NCBI GenBank assembly: GCA_019359765.1
Contig: JAHHGU010000043.1
Location: forward strand, 1 to 46,341
Reading direction: 5' to 3'
Source: Aphanothece sp. CMT-3BRIN-NPC111
Lineage (GTDB): Bacteria; Cyanobacteriota; Cyanobacteriia; Cyanobacteriales; JAHHGU01
DNA: 46,341 nucleotides
The notes beneath the pieces are model-generated. The model searched no databases. It saw only the letters and a program-made list of their open reading frames with translations, and was not told where the DNA came from. Of this stretch, positions 32,184 to 39,760 are shown piece by piece; within the stretch, counting starts at the first letter, position 1; each line of letters opens with the position of its first letter. The position numbers and the translations under genes were made by a program.

Positions 32184-33455
32184 ATGCTACTCACCTACCA
32201 GTACAGACTCAACCCAACTTCAGAGCAGGCGACAATCATGGCGCTCTGGGGTGAGTTGCTGCGGAGACATTACAACTACGCCCTCAGTCAAAGACTAGAC
32301 TGGTTGAACCGAACCCGAAGCGCAATCGACCGATGTAGCTTAATAGCCGAACCGATTGGTAAGATTCCAAACAAAGTTGATTACTACACACAGGCATCAG
32401 ACCTTAAACAAACTAAACAGCTTTTCCCCGAATACAAAAACATCTACGCCGACTGCCAACAGCAAAGCTTAATGCGGTTGGATAAGGCATGGAAGCGGTG
32501 GTTGGTTCCCGACAAAAATGGCAAACGTGGCGGTCGCCCCAGATTTAAGAAGCGTGACAACATTTGCTCTTTTACGTTTCCTCGGGTTAACTCGCCTAAA
32601 GCAGGCGCACACCTAGTAGAGACGCGAAATTTCGCGTCTCTACATCTTTCCAAGATTGGAGAAATAGAAGTTATACTGCATCGTCCAATTCCAGACGGCT
32701 TTGAAATCAAACAAGCCACAATCTTGAGAAAGCCTGATGGGTGGTATGTCAGTTTTTCTCTCTTTGACAAGACTATCCCCAGACCAATACCAGTTAATGA
32801 AATCAAGACAGCAACAGGTATCGATGTTGGATTAGAGAAGTTTTTAACAACGGCAGATGGAGAAAGCATAAAAGTTCCTCAGTATTATCGGAAGGCTCAA
32901 GCTTTATTGGCACATAGGCAACGTCAACTTGCCCGTAAAGAGAAAGGCTCTAAAAACTACGAGAGCTTGAAAAATAATATTGCAAGACTTCACCTGCACG
33001 TGGCTAGACAGAGAAGAGAGTTTCACTATCTTGTTGCTCATTGGTTGGTTAAATCGTATGACTTGATTGTTTTTGAGAACCTCAACATTAGAGGATTGGC
33101 TAGAACCCGACTCGCCAAATCGATTCTTGATGTCGCTTGGGGTAGTTTTCTTCAGATATTGCAAGCAGTGGCAGTGAAATGCGGCAAGCATACTGTTGGA
33201 GTTAACCCTAGAGGAACGAGTATTAATTGTTCTAAATGCGGCACGAGAGTCGAGAAGGATTTGTCAGTACGGGTTCATAGCTGTGGGTGTGGATTTACGA
33301 TTGATAGGGATTGGAATTCTGCACTTAATTTGTTAAAGATTGGGTCGGTTGGACTACCGACTTCTGGTTGTGGAGGCTTAGAGGTTACTCAGCCTGAGAA
33401 GCAGCAAGTCTCATTCGTGAGAATTAGAAGCCCCCGCTACACCGCTTGCGGTTAG
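32184..33455 (+). CDS. tnpB: TnpB-family RNA-guided nuclease (IS200/IS605-type, full length)
   Basis: The start is ATG 32184 (a TTG at 32166 is in frame). The 423-residue product has an N-terminal helical region (TYQYRLNPTSEQ onward) and a RuvC domain. RuvC-I Asp lies in TGIDVGLEKFLTT, RuvC-II Glu in LIVFENLNIRGLA and RuvC-III Asp in TIDRDWNSALNLL, so the catalytic triad looks intact. A zinc finger (CSKCG, then CGCG) lies between II and III. TnpB is an RNA-guided DNA nuclease using a guide from the element's 3' end. No tnpA is present, so this is an IS1341-like single-gene element. Residues about 144-153 come from an inserted palindrome (32616-32643), in frame. Confidence 0.9.
   Translation: MLLTYQYRLNPTSEQATIMALWGELLRRHYNYALSQRLDWLNRTRSAIDRCSLIAEPIGKIPNKVDYYTQASDLKQTKQLFPEYKNIYADCQQQSLMRLDKAWKRWLVPDKNGKRGGRPRFKKRDNICSFTFPRVNSPKAGAHLVETRNFASLHLSKIGEIEVILHRPIPDGFEIKQATILRKPDGWYVSFSLFDKTIPRPIPVNEIKTATGIDVGLEKFLTTADGESIKVPQYYRKAQALLAHRQRQLARKEKGSKNYESLKNNIARLHLHVARQRREFHYLVAHWLVKSYDLIVFENLNIRGLARTRLAKSILDVAWGSFLQILQAVAVKCGKHTVGVNPRGTSINCSKCGTRVEKDLSVRVHSCGCGFTIDRDWNSALNLLKIGSVGLPTSGCGGLEVTQPEKQQVSFVRIRSPRYTACG
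32616..32643. repeat. GTAGAGACG-family palindrome inserted in frame in tnpB
   Basis: GTAGAGACGCGAAA followed immediately by its exact reverse complement: a perfect 28-bp palindrome. It encodes VETRNFAS within tnpB. Its length is not a multiple of three, so a base must have been gained or lost with it to keep frame. Confidence 0.9.
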
Positions 33456-33490
33456 CGGTGGGAGTTGTCACCTTCACCTGCTCCCAACAA
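33431..33490 (+). ncRNA. Candidate TnpB guide RNA (omega/reRNA) 3' hairpin and guide
   Basis: A hairpin (CCGCTA with TAGCGG, ACCGC with GCGGT, loop TT, outer CCC/GGG) at 33431-33462 overlaps the tnpB stop codon. It ends GGGAGTTGTCA at 33470, matching the end of the remnant's hairpin. In characterised IS605 systems the guide begins just past this boundary, here about 33471. The boundary and the RNA's 5' end are inferred. Confidence 0.5.
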
Positions 33491-33595
33491 CTGGCTCGAA
33501 GTGGACTTATATCAAAACACAAAATTGGCTCTTGTAGTACACCACTTAGTTGATTACGCTGACAACGGTTGCAGCAAGCGAACCTAAGAAGGGTG

Positions 33596-34069
33596 ATGAA
33601 ACTAGATATTCAGGTGAGAGAAGCTTTTCCACATGAAGATTCTCTGATTGCAGAACACTTTTATCAGATGTGGTTGGACAATGAAGTTCCTGCTAACTCT
33701 ATCAAGGCTGACTGGCTCAAGATTACGCTGAAATTCATCAAACAAGCTCGTCAAGAACTGGCCTACAAAGCTTTTGTTGCTCTTGTTGAGGAGCAAGTCG
33801 TTGGCTCTGCCAGTTGCCAAATTTTTACGGGACTTTACCCGCATATCCTCCAAGAAACCTACCGCAAATACGGATACATCTGGGGAGTTTATGTCGAGCC
33901 ACCTTACCGAGGACAGGGAATTGCTAAGAAACTTACTGGCATGGCAGTTGCTCACCTGAAATCCCTCGGCTGCACGCGGGCTATGTTACACGCCTCTCCA
34001 TCAGGCAAACCTGTCTACTCAAGCCTTGGTTTTTCACAAACCAATGAGATGTGGCTGGATCTGATTTAA
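33596..34069 (+). CDS. GNAT-family N-acetyltransferase
   Basis: From the ATG at 33596 (AAGAAGGGTG just upstream) the product is 157 residues. It has the GNAT core: FVALVEEQVVGSASCQIF for strands 2-3, WGVYVEPPYRGQGIAKKLTGMAV with the RGQGIAK acetyl-CoA loop, and LHASPSGKPVYSSLGFSQTNEM at the C-terminus. The substrate is not evident. The gene lies 20 bp upstream of the transglutaminase-like gene and is likely co-transcribed. An in-frame TTG at 33569 is not preferred. Confidence 0.88.
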   Translation: MKLDIQVREAFPHEDSLIAEHFYQMWLDNEVPANSIKADWLKITLKFIKQARQELAYKAFVALVEEQVVGSASCQIFTGLYPHILQETYRKYGYIWGVYVEPPYRGQGIAKKLTGMAVAHLKSLGCTRAMLHASPSGKPVYSSLGFSQTNEMWLDLI

Positions 34070-34089
34070 CTACCGAAGGAAGTAAAGCC

Positions 34090-34707
34090 ATGAATTTACA
34101 GTGCGAGACCTCAGATATCAATGAATATCTGGCGGCATCTGAGGTTATTGATTTCTACGACAATAATATCCAAGCGATCGCCAAAGAGCTATCCGAACAA
34201 GCTAATACTGAGGTTGAACTAGCAAAAATAGTCTACGAATTTGTACGCGACAATATCTCTCACTCTTTTGATATTGATGGGAAGGCTATCACTTGCCAAG
34301 CTTCAAGCGTTTTAAGACACAAAGAAGGAATCTGTTTTGCTAAATCTCATCTGCTCGCCGCAATTCTACGAGATTTGGGAATCCCGATCGGATTTTGCTA
34401 TCAAAGATTGATTTTAAATGATTCAGATCCAACTAAGTTAACTCTTCACGGCTTAAATGCTATCTACTTAAGCCGCCTCAATCGGTGGGTTCGGGTTGAC
34501 GCGCGGGGAAATAAAAAAGAAGTTAATGCTGAATTTTGCCTGGAAGGAGAGATGTTAGCCTTCCAGGTTAGAACCTATCTTTCTGAAATCGACTATCCAA
34601 CAATATATGCTCAACCCCATAATCGGGTGATTTCAGCTTTAAAGAACAGCAATAACTTTGAGGAATTAATTGGCAATCTTCCTGATGAAATCTCAAGAGA
34701 GAATTAG
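34090..34707 (+). CDS. Transglutaminase-like (TGc) cysteine protease-fold protein
   Basis: The start is ATG 34090 (AAGGAAG upstream); an overlapping upstream extension at 34051 is not likely. The 205-residue product has a papain-like TGc core with the catalytic triad visible: Cys in KEGICFAKSHLLAAIL, His in LTLHGLNAIYL and Asp in RWVRVDARG. Such small TGc proteins hydrolyse or transfer on amide bonds, often unknown. The upstream GNAT gene suggests a two-gene unit in which an amine or peptide is modified. There is no signal peptide. Confidence 0.85.
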   Translation: MNLQCETSDINEYLAASEVIDFYDNNIQAIAKELSEQANTEVELAKIVYEFVRDNISHSFDIDGKAITCQASSVLRHKEGICFAKSHLLAAILRDLGIPIGFCYQRLILNDSDPTKLTLHGLNAIYLSRLNRWVRVDARGNKKEVNAEFCLEGEMLAFQVRTYLSEIDYPTIYAQPHNRVISALKNSNNFEELIGNLPDEISREN

Positions 34708-34837
34708 AGCTATTGCACAAAGCATAATTTTTTTTCAACGCAGAGGGCGCAAAGGTTAACGCAGAGGATAAATAGATTTTGCAAGTGGTCTACTCAAAAT
34801 TAAGTCAGGTAACAATTACTATGAGAAGGAAGAAGTA
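34708..34837. other. Spacer with dispersed repeat
   Basis: Contains AACGCAGAGGGCGCAAAGGTT and ACGCAGAGG (34738-34768), a short dispersed repeat type of cyanobacterial genomes. No gene seen. Confidence 0.5.
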
Positions 34838-35527
34838 ATGAGTCAATTAGAGCAGGCAATCAACCAGGAACCGTTAACTGTTACTCACCGGAGTCAAATC
34901 AAACGGCTTCCCCAGCGGGGGGAGTATGAGCGTGAGGCGATATATCAGATTTTGGATGAAGGGTTAGTGTGCCATATTGGATTTGCCGTAGACGGTCAGC
35001 CTTTTGTCATTCCTACGGCTTATGGCAGAGTTGGAGACCAGCTTTACGTTCATGGTTCGCCTGCCAGTCGGATGTTGCGATCGCTTTCTAGTGGCATTGA
35101 AGTCTGCGTTAATGTCACTCTGCTGGATGGGCTAGTGTTGGCGCGGTCTGCATTTCACCACTCGATGAACTACCGCTCAGTTGTCATATTTGGTACGGCA
35201 ACTATAGTGCAGGATTCTGACGAGAAACTGGAAGCTTTACGAGCTTTTACAGAACATGTAGTGCCGGGGCGCTGGGCAGATGTGCGCCTGCCTTCTCGTC
35301 AGGAAATTCAGGGAACCCTGGTGCTATCTCTGTCCCTAACTGAAGCATCAGCAAAAGTTCGCACGGGGCCACCCAGTGATGACGAAGCTGACTACAGCTT
35401 ATCTGTTTGGGCTGGCGTGATTCCACTCCCAGTAGTTCCTGGTGCGCCAATTGCAGATCCTCGTTTGCATCAAGAAATCGCCCTACCCCCTTACGTACAG
35501 AACTACAGCCGCACCAGTCAAAGGTAA
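34838..35527 (+). CDS. PNPOx-fold flavin-binding protein (NimA-like)
   Basis: The 229-residue product has the pyridoxamine-5'-phosphate-oxidase-like split barrel: HIGFAVDGQPFVIPTAYGRVGDQLYVHGSPASR (about 48-80), then SAFHHSMNYRSVVIFGTATIV and GRWADVRLPSRQE. This subgroup is usually annotated as a pyridoxamine 5'-phosphate oxidase family or NimA-like protein and binds FMN; the substrate is unknown. A C-terminal stretch with GPPSDDEADYSLSVWAGVIPL is typical. It is preceded by AAGGAAGAAGT. A MocR-type regulator lies about 3 kb upstream but is not adjacent. Confidence 0.85.
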   Translation: MSQLEQAINQEPLTVTHRSQIKRLPQRGEYEREAIYQILDEGLVCHIGFAVDGQPFVIPTAYGRVGDQLYVHGSPASRMLRSLSSGIEVCVNVTLLDGLVLARSAFHHSMNYRSVVIFGTATIVQDSDEKLEALRAFTEHVVPGRWADVRLPSRQEIQGTLVLSLSLTEASAKVRTGPPSDDEADYSLSVWAGVIPLPVVPGAPIADPRLHQEIALPPYVQNYSRTSQR

Positions 35528-35548
35528 GAAGCGATCGCGGATTATCTC

Positions 35549-35577
35549 GTAGAGATGCTTTGGCGGGGCATCTCTAC
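35549..35577. terminator. GTAGAGATG palindrome, possible terminator
   Basis: GTAGAGATGC (35549-35558) pairs with GCATCTCTAC (35568-35577) around a 9-nt loop. It lies 22 bp after the PNPOx-fold gene stop and 46 bp before the end of the convergent minus-strand gene. Confidence 0.6.
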
Positions 35578-35622
35578 CACTTTGGTTGAATTTATTAGAT
35601 ATATTTAAGCTTTATAAAAATT

Positions 35623-36123
35623 TCAAAATATACATTCTGAAGTCTCTGTATTTTTAAATTGTGCATTTTTATAGTTGGGATTACGAAATACTGCCCATCT
35701 AAGATTTGAATCTATAAATTTAGTCTTATAAAGATCTGCAGCAAGCCTTTCTAGGGAATAGATAGCACCTAGTCTAACCTCTAAATCATTACTGCCTAAC
35801 TGTTCTATAGCTTTTGCAAATCTTTCAGTAATCTGTTTTTCTTCAGTTGCTTTAAGGTTAAACCATGCTATTGATGCAGTAATACTAAAAAATAATGCGC
35901 TTACTAACTTTAAAATAGAGCTCTTCAAATTGTTCTGAAGAGTAACTCTATCTCGCTTTAGTGCTGCAATATCTTTAGGAGTAGCTTGCTGTTTTTTAGC
36001 TAGTGATTCAAGTGTAGTTGTAAAAGGTGATATTAGATACTGCTGGCACAACCACCAATAACCTCCTCCCAGCAACAAGATAATTGTTATTGATAGAAAA
36101 AATAAGTATGTATGTTTTTTCAT
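35623..36123 (-). CDS. Membrane-anchored protein, truncated relative to pentapeptide-repeat family
   Basis: The 166-residue product has two hydrophobic segments: 6-27 (FFLSITIILLLGGGYWWL) and about 73-92 (LVSALFFSITASIAWF). A soluble part follows with ERFAKAIEQLGSNDLEVRLGAIYSLERLA (about 100-128). This motif usually opens cyanobacterial pentapeptide-repeat membrane proteins, where many AxLxx repeats follow. Here the tail (AVFRNPNYKNAQFKNTETSECIF) carries only one or two degenerate repeat units, so the protein looks truncated or decayed. The role is unknown. Confidence 0.6.
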   Translation of the reverse strand: MKKHTYLFFLSITIILLLGGGYWWLCQQYLISPFTTTLESLAKKQQATPKDIAALKRDRVTLQNNLKSSILKLVSALFFSITASIAWFNLKATEEKQITERFAKAIEQLGSNDLEVRLGAIYSLERLAADLYKTKFIDSNLRWAVFRNPNYKNAQFKNTETSECIF

Positions 36124-36193
36124 TAACAGTATGGGGCGATCTTAAAGTTGTTAATACTAATATAGTAAGCTATTAATTAATGTATTGTAACAA

Positions 36194-37048
36194 CTAACTA
36201 CCAAGCGCGGAGGCGTGAAATAATTCCTCTGATAATTCTCCTTCAGCCACTTTGATTACAGAACCTGTCATCAAAATCATAAAGTCATCGCTGACCTGGA
36301 TTTGAATCGTTCCACCAGGCATTTGCACAGCGATTGAAGAATCGCATAAACCAAGTTTACGAGCAACAGCCGCTGCTGCACTGCTGCTACTGCCAGAGGC
36401 TAACGTGTAGCCAGCACCTCGCTCCCAAATCTCGATTTGGATAGTGTTGCGGTTGACAACTTTCATAAACTGAACGTTGGTACGGTTTGGGAAGAAAGAA
36501 TGAACTTCTAATAGAGAACCGTACTGCTTGGCTATTTCAGGCGTAACTTCCGGCAGAGGAATGACGCAGTGCGGGTTCCCCACTGTAGCCGCACAGAAGG
36601 AAAATGTCTCATTGCCAACCTGAATTAATTCGTTGATGACTTCTCTGCGATCGCCCGTAACCGGAATTTCATCACTCCAAAAATTAACCTTACCCATCTC
36701 TACTTGTACGGTTTTGCCAGCATCTTGTACAACAGCTTGCACGACTCCACCGAGGGTTTGAATGGAAAAGGGTTCTGCACCTACAAATTTCTCATCCCAT
36801 AAATAGCGGGAAAAGATGCGAAGTCCATTGCCACTTTTCTCAGCTTCACTTCCATCTGGATTGAAAATGCGTAAGGAAAACTCTGCTGTTTGGGATGGTA
36901 ATGAGCCTAACAAAATGCCATCAGAACCGATACCGAAATGGCGATCGCAAATTGCCTTAACTCTTTCAGGTGTTAGCGGAAAAGGCAAATCCTTGGGATT
37001 GACCACCAGATAATCATTACCGAGTGCGTGGTACTTGTAAAACTTCAT
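36194..37048 (-). CDS. DapF-like epimerase homologue lacking both catalytic cysteines
   Basis: From the ATG at 37046-37048 the product is 284 residues, the normal DapF length; an upstream in-frame extension is the reverse frame of the TSUP gene. FYKYHALGNDYLVVNP, FNPDGSEAEKSGNGLRIFSRYL, GNPHCVIPLP and WERGAGYTLASGSSSSAAAA align with DapF. In DapF the catalytic cysteines lie in xCGNGxR and TLACGxG; here both are serine (Ser72, Ser218), and the Glu in ERGxGE is Tyr214. It is therefore unlikely to epimerise diaminopimelate and may be a different isomerase or a binding protein. It lies 26 bp after the TSUP gene. Confidence 0.88.
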   Translation of the reverse strand: MKFYKYHALGNDYLVVNPKDLPFPLTPERVKAICDRHFGIGSDGILLGSLPSQTAEFSLRIFNPDGSEAEKSGNGLRIFSRYLWDEKFVGAEPFSIQTLGGVVQAVVQDAGKTVQVEMGKVNFWSDEIPVTGDRREVINELIQVGNETFSFCAATVGNPHCVIPLPEVTPEIAKQYGSLLEVHSFFPNRTNVQFMKVVNRNTIQIEIWERGAGYTLASGSSSSAAAAVARKLGLCDSSIAVQMPGGTIQIQVSDDFMILMTGSVIKVAEGELSEELFHASALGS

Positions 37049-37074
37049 CAGTTCTAAACTCCAGGCATTCAACT

Positions 37075-37848
37075 CTAGCTGGCTTTGTATAAAAAGAAGT
37101 ACCCCGTCATGGTGAAACCAACGCTGATCACAAAATAGCGTACCCAGGATGGATGGATTTGACGGGCAAAGTAGGCGCTTCCGTAGCCACCGAGTAAAGC
37201 ACCACTTGCCATTAAAATTGCTTGAAGCCAAACAATGGCACCAGCAGCGATAAAGTAGACTAAAGCCGCCGCATTCATACAAGTTGCTAACCAGCTTTTA
37301 AAGGCATTCATGACGTGGACATTCTTTATACCCATAAGGTTTAGTAAGGCTAGCATGAGGATGCCTCCACCCCCGCCGAAAAAACCGCCGTAAATTGCGA
37401 TCGCCAACTGTAGCAGCAGAATTATAGACATTGGTAAGCGCAAGTATCGCTTTTTGCCGTGACTTCTGAGCCATGTCGTCAGCGGTTGACTCACAGTAAA
37501 CAACAGGGTTGCTATCAATAGCAGGTAAGGAATTAGCGCTGCGAAACTTGTCTGTGATGTGTGTAGCAAGACATAAGAACCCAAAGTGCCCCCGATAACG
37601 CTGATTAAGCTGAGTAGAAACAATTTCCGTCGCTGACTTGAAAGCTCCTGACGATAAGCCACTGTACTTGCAACTGTTCCCAGCCACAAAGCCGCTGCAT
37701 TCGTAGCATTGGCGTTGATGGGTTGAACTCCTGTAAGTAACAAGGTAGGAAAGCCAATCAAGCCACCACCACCCGCAACACCATTAAGTATTCCTGCAAG
37801 CATTCCAGCACCAAAAATTAATAGCGATGTGGAGATTTCCAAAGTCAT
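37075..37848 (-). CDS. TSUP (TauE/SafE)-family membrane transporter
   Basis: The 257-residue protein has about seven or eight hydrophobic segments. The N-terminal repeat has GMLAGILNGVAGGGGLIGFPTLL and the second half GFFGGGGGILMLALL, the paired Gly-rich motifs of TSUP proteins. The family exports or imports small sulfur or organic acids such as sulfite, sulfoacetate or related anions. The gene lies between a methyltransferase gene and a DapF-like gene with gaps of 12 and 26 bp. An exported product of the neighbouring enzymes is a possible substrate. The start is ATG 37846-37848. Confidence 0.9.
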   Translation of the reverse strand: MTLEISTSLLIFGAGMLAGILNGVAGGGGLIGFPTLLLTGVQPINANATNAAALWLGTVASTVAYRQELSSQRRKLFLLSLISVIGGTLGSYVLLHTSQTSFAALIPYLLLIATLLFTVSQPLTTWLRSHGKKRYLRLPMSIILLLQLAIAIYGGFFGGGGGILMLALLNLMGIKNVHVMNAFKSWLATCMNAAALVYFIAAGAIVWLQAILMASGALLGGYGSAYFARQIHPSWVRYFVISVGFTMTGYFFLYKAS

Positions 37849-37860
37849 CAGCCACCTCTG

Positions 37861-38703
37861 CTATGCTTTGATAGCAACTAGGCGAATCCTACGGTAGTCG
37901 GCTATCCAGGTTCCATCTCGATATAAAGTTGGTTTCAAGCGATGCTCAATTGCTTGAATCACCCTCGTTTGTTCGTCAGCAGATAGTGCTGACAGAAAAC
38001 GGCTTCCGAACATAGAAATCCAGTTGGCCATGCCTGCATCCCCATCTTCTAGAGGTGTTGGTCGGTCAAACAAAACGGCATAGGTGACATCAAATCCTTG
38101 TTGCTCCAAGCGAGTTGCATACTCCCCAATGCTAGGAAAATACCAGGGACTCATCTTTTCAGGAGAAGCATAACCACTCGCTTCTAGGACACTGTAGAGT
38201 GCTGAGGCGATCGCTTTAATATTGCCCTGACCCCCAAATTCCGCGACAAAGCGACCTTTTGGTTTGAGCGCCTCTCGCATACAACTAATAACGGCATCCG
38301 GTTCAGTAATCCAATGCAGTACTGCGTTGGAAAAAATAGCATCGAACGGCTCATCAACCTGAAAGCTTTTTGCATCCGCAACTGCAAACTGGATATCAGG
38401 ATAGTTAGCTTTTGCCTTCTCAATCATGGTGGGAGCCTGGTCAATTCCCATCACCTCTGCTCCAGCTAGGGCAATCTTTTGTGTTAGCTGTCCAGTACCG
38501 CACCCCAAGTCAAGAATTCGCTCCCCTGGCTGCACAGAAAGTAATTGAAGTAATTCTTCGCCATACTGCCAAACAAATGCATGTTTACTCTCGTAGAGGG
38601 CATTATCCCAGCGATTCTCTAGCATTGAATTATTTTCCATAATCGGCAGTTTGCTATCGCCTGCTATCATCCATGAGTTGTTCATAGATAGTGGCTTAAT
38701 CAT
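37861..38703 (-). CDS. Class I SAM-dependent methyltransferase
   Basis: The product carries ERILDLGCGTGQLTQKIA (motif I), AEVMGIDQAPTMIEKAKANYP with the ribose Asp, DIQFAVADAKSFQVDEP and FDAIFSNAVLHWI. The sequence resembles trans-aconitate/UbiE-like methyltransferases acting on small acids. The start is placed at ATG 38701-38703 (280 residues); a Met at 38640 (MENNSMLENRW) is an alternative since the first 20 residues are not conserved-looking. It heads a three-gene operon with TSUP and DapF-like genes, divergent from a LysR gene. Confidence 0.82.
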   Translation of the reverse strand: MIKPLSMNNSWMIAGDSKLPIMENNSMLENRWDNALYESKHAFVWQYGEELLQLLSVQPGERILDLGCGTGQLTQKIALAGAEVMGIDQAPTMIEKAKANYPDIQFAVADAKSFQVDEPFDAIFSNAVLHWITEPDAVISCMREALKPKGRFVAEFGGQGNIKAIASALYSVLEASGYASPEKMSPWYFPSIGEYATRLEQQGFDVTYAVLFDRPTPLEDGDAGMANWISMFGSRFLSALSADEQTRVIQAIEHRLKPTLYRDGTWIADYRRIRLVAIKA

Positions 38704-38786
38704 CACAATAGGCAAGGCGATTATAAATGTCCAATATATTTTTCACTACTGATTAATACTTAAAAGATATTAGTTAGTGAGATTGT
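38704..38786. promoter_or_regulatory. Divergent promoter region between methyltransferase operon and lysR
   Basis: The 83-bp gap is AT-rich. It has a TAATACTTAAAAGATATTA-like imperfect inverted repeat near 38754-38772, a candidate LysR site, but the arms differ by one base in length, so support is weak. Confidence 0.35.
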
Positions 38787-39671
38787 ATGGAACTGCGACA
38801 CCTGCGGTACTTTGTGACGTTGGCGGAGGAATTGCACTTCGGACGGGCAGCGGAGCGATTGCACATGGCTCAACCTCCCCTGAGTCAACAAATCCGTCAG
38901 ATGGAAGCAGAGCTAGGCTTTTCACTGTTTCACCGTACAAAACGAACAGTCCAGTTAACTGAAGCTGGGCAGGCCTTTCTGGAGGAATCTAGGCGAATTC
39001 TGCGGCAACTTGAGCAGGCAATTCAGGCAGGTCGTCAAATCAACCGGGGTGAAATGGGACAACTCGTTATTGGCTTTGTTAGTTCCGCAGCTTATAACGT
39101 TCTCCCGGAAATTCTTCGCACATTCCGCACTTCTATTCCAGGGGTAACGCTGCAATTGCATGAATTGACAACAGACCAGCAATTTCAATGGCTGCGGGAG
39201 GGTCAGATTGATGTAGGATTTGTCCGTCCTCCTGTTGAGGAAGACAAGTTTAGCTCAGAGATTGTCTTTGAGGAAGCGTTGATGGTGGCATTACCTGAGG
39301 CTCATCCACTGGCTCTGCAAGCCAATGTACAACTGCACGAACTTGCGGGGGAACCTTTCATTTTGTTTCCCCGTTCTCAAGCTCCTGGACTATATGACCA
39401 AATTATTAGCCTTTGCCAGCAAGCAGACTTTAGCCCTACCGTCGCACAGGAAGCGATTCAGATGCAAACAATTGTCAGTCTTGTGGCGGCAGAGATGGGA
39501 GTGGCAATTGTGCCCGCATCTCTGCAAAACTTGCAACGAACTGGAGTAGTTTACAAACCTGTCGAGGAATCAACATCTAGTGTGGCGATCGCAATTATTT
39601 GGCGATCGCACGAGACATCCCCAACTGTTCAACGGTTTCTCAAAATAGTTAAACAGGTAGCAAAAGCATGA
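38787..39671 (+). CDS. LysR-family transcriptional regulator
   Basis: The 294-residue protein has the LysR HTH (residues 1-60: ELRHLRYFVTLAEELHFGRAAERLHMAQPPLSQQIRQMEAELG, split here by position) and the periplasmic-binding-type effector domain (about 90-290: GQLVIGFVSSAAYNVLPEIL, VGFVRPPVEEDK, AEMGVAIVPASL). The BenM/CatM-like subgroup is suggested by the RHLRYFVTLAEE start. It is divergent from the methyltransferase-TSUP-DapF-like operon, the usual position of a LysR controlling its neighbour in response to a small acid. The start is ATG 38787. Confidence 0.93.
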   Translation: MELRHLRYFVTLAEELHFGRAAERLHMAQPPLSQQIRQMEAELGFSLFHRTKRTVQLTEAGQAFLEESRRILRQLEQAIQAGRQINRGEMGQLVIGFVSSAAYNVLPEILRTFRTSIPGVTLQLHELTTDQQFQWLREGQIDVGFVRPPVEEDKFSSEIVFEEALMVALPEAHPLALQANVQLHELAGEPFILFPRSQAPGLYDQIISLCQQADFSPTVAQEAIQMQTIVSLVAAEMGVAIVPASLQNLQRTGVVYKPVEESTSSVAIAIIWRSHETSPTVQRFLKIVKQVAKA

Positions 39672-39760
39672 ATTATTGCCACCTGATGAGAATGCCCCTA
39701 TACACCAATACAGTTCAGTTAGCCCCTTCTACCTTTCCTTCTTCTTTGTGTCTTTGTGGT

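Noticed and set aside
37049..37282. N-terminal extension of the DapF-like gene
   Set aside because: It is antisense-frame reading through the TSUP gene's 3' end; DapF homologues start at the FYKYHALGNDY region.
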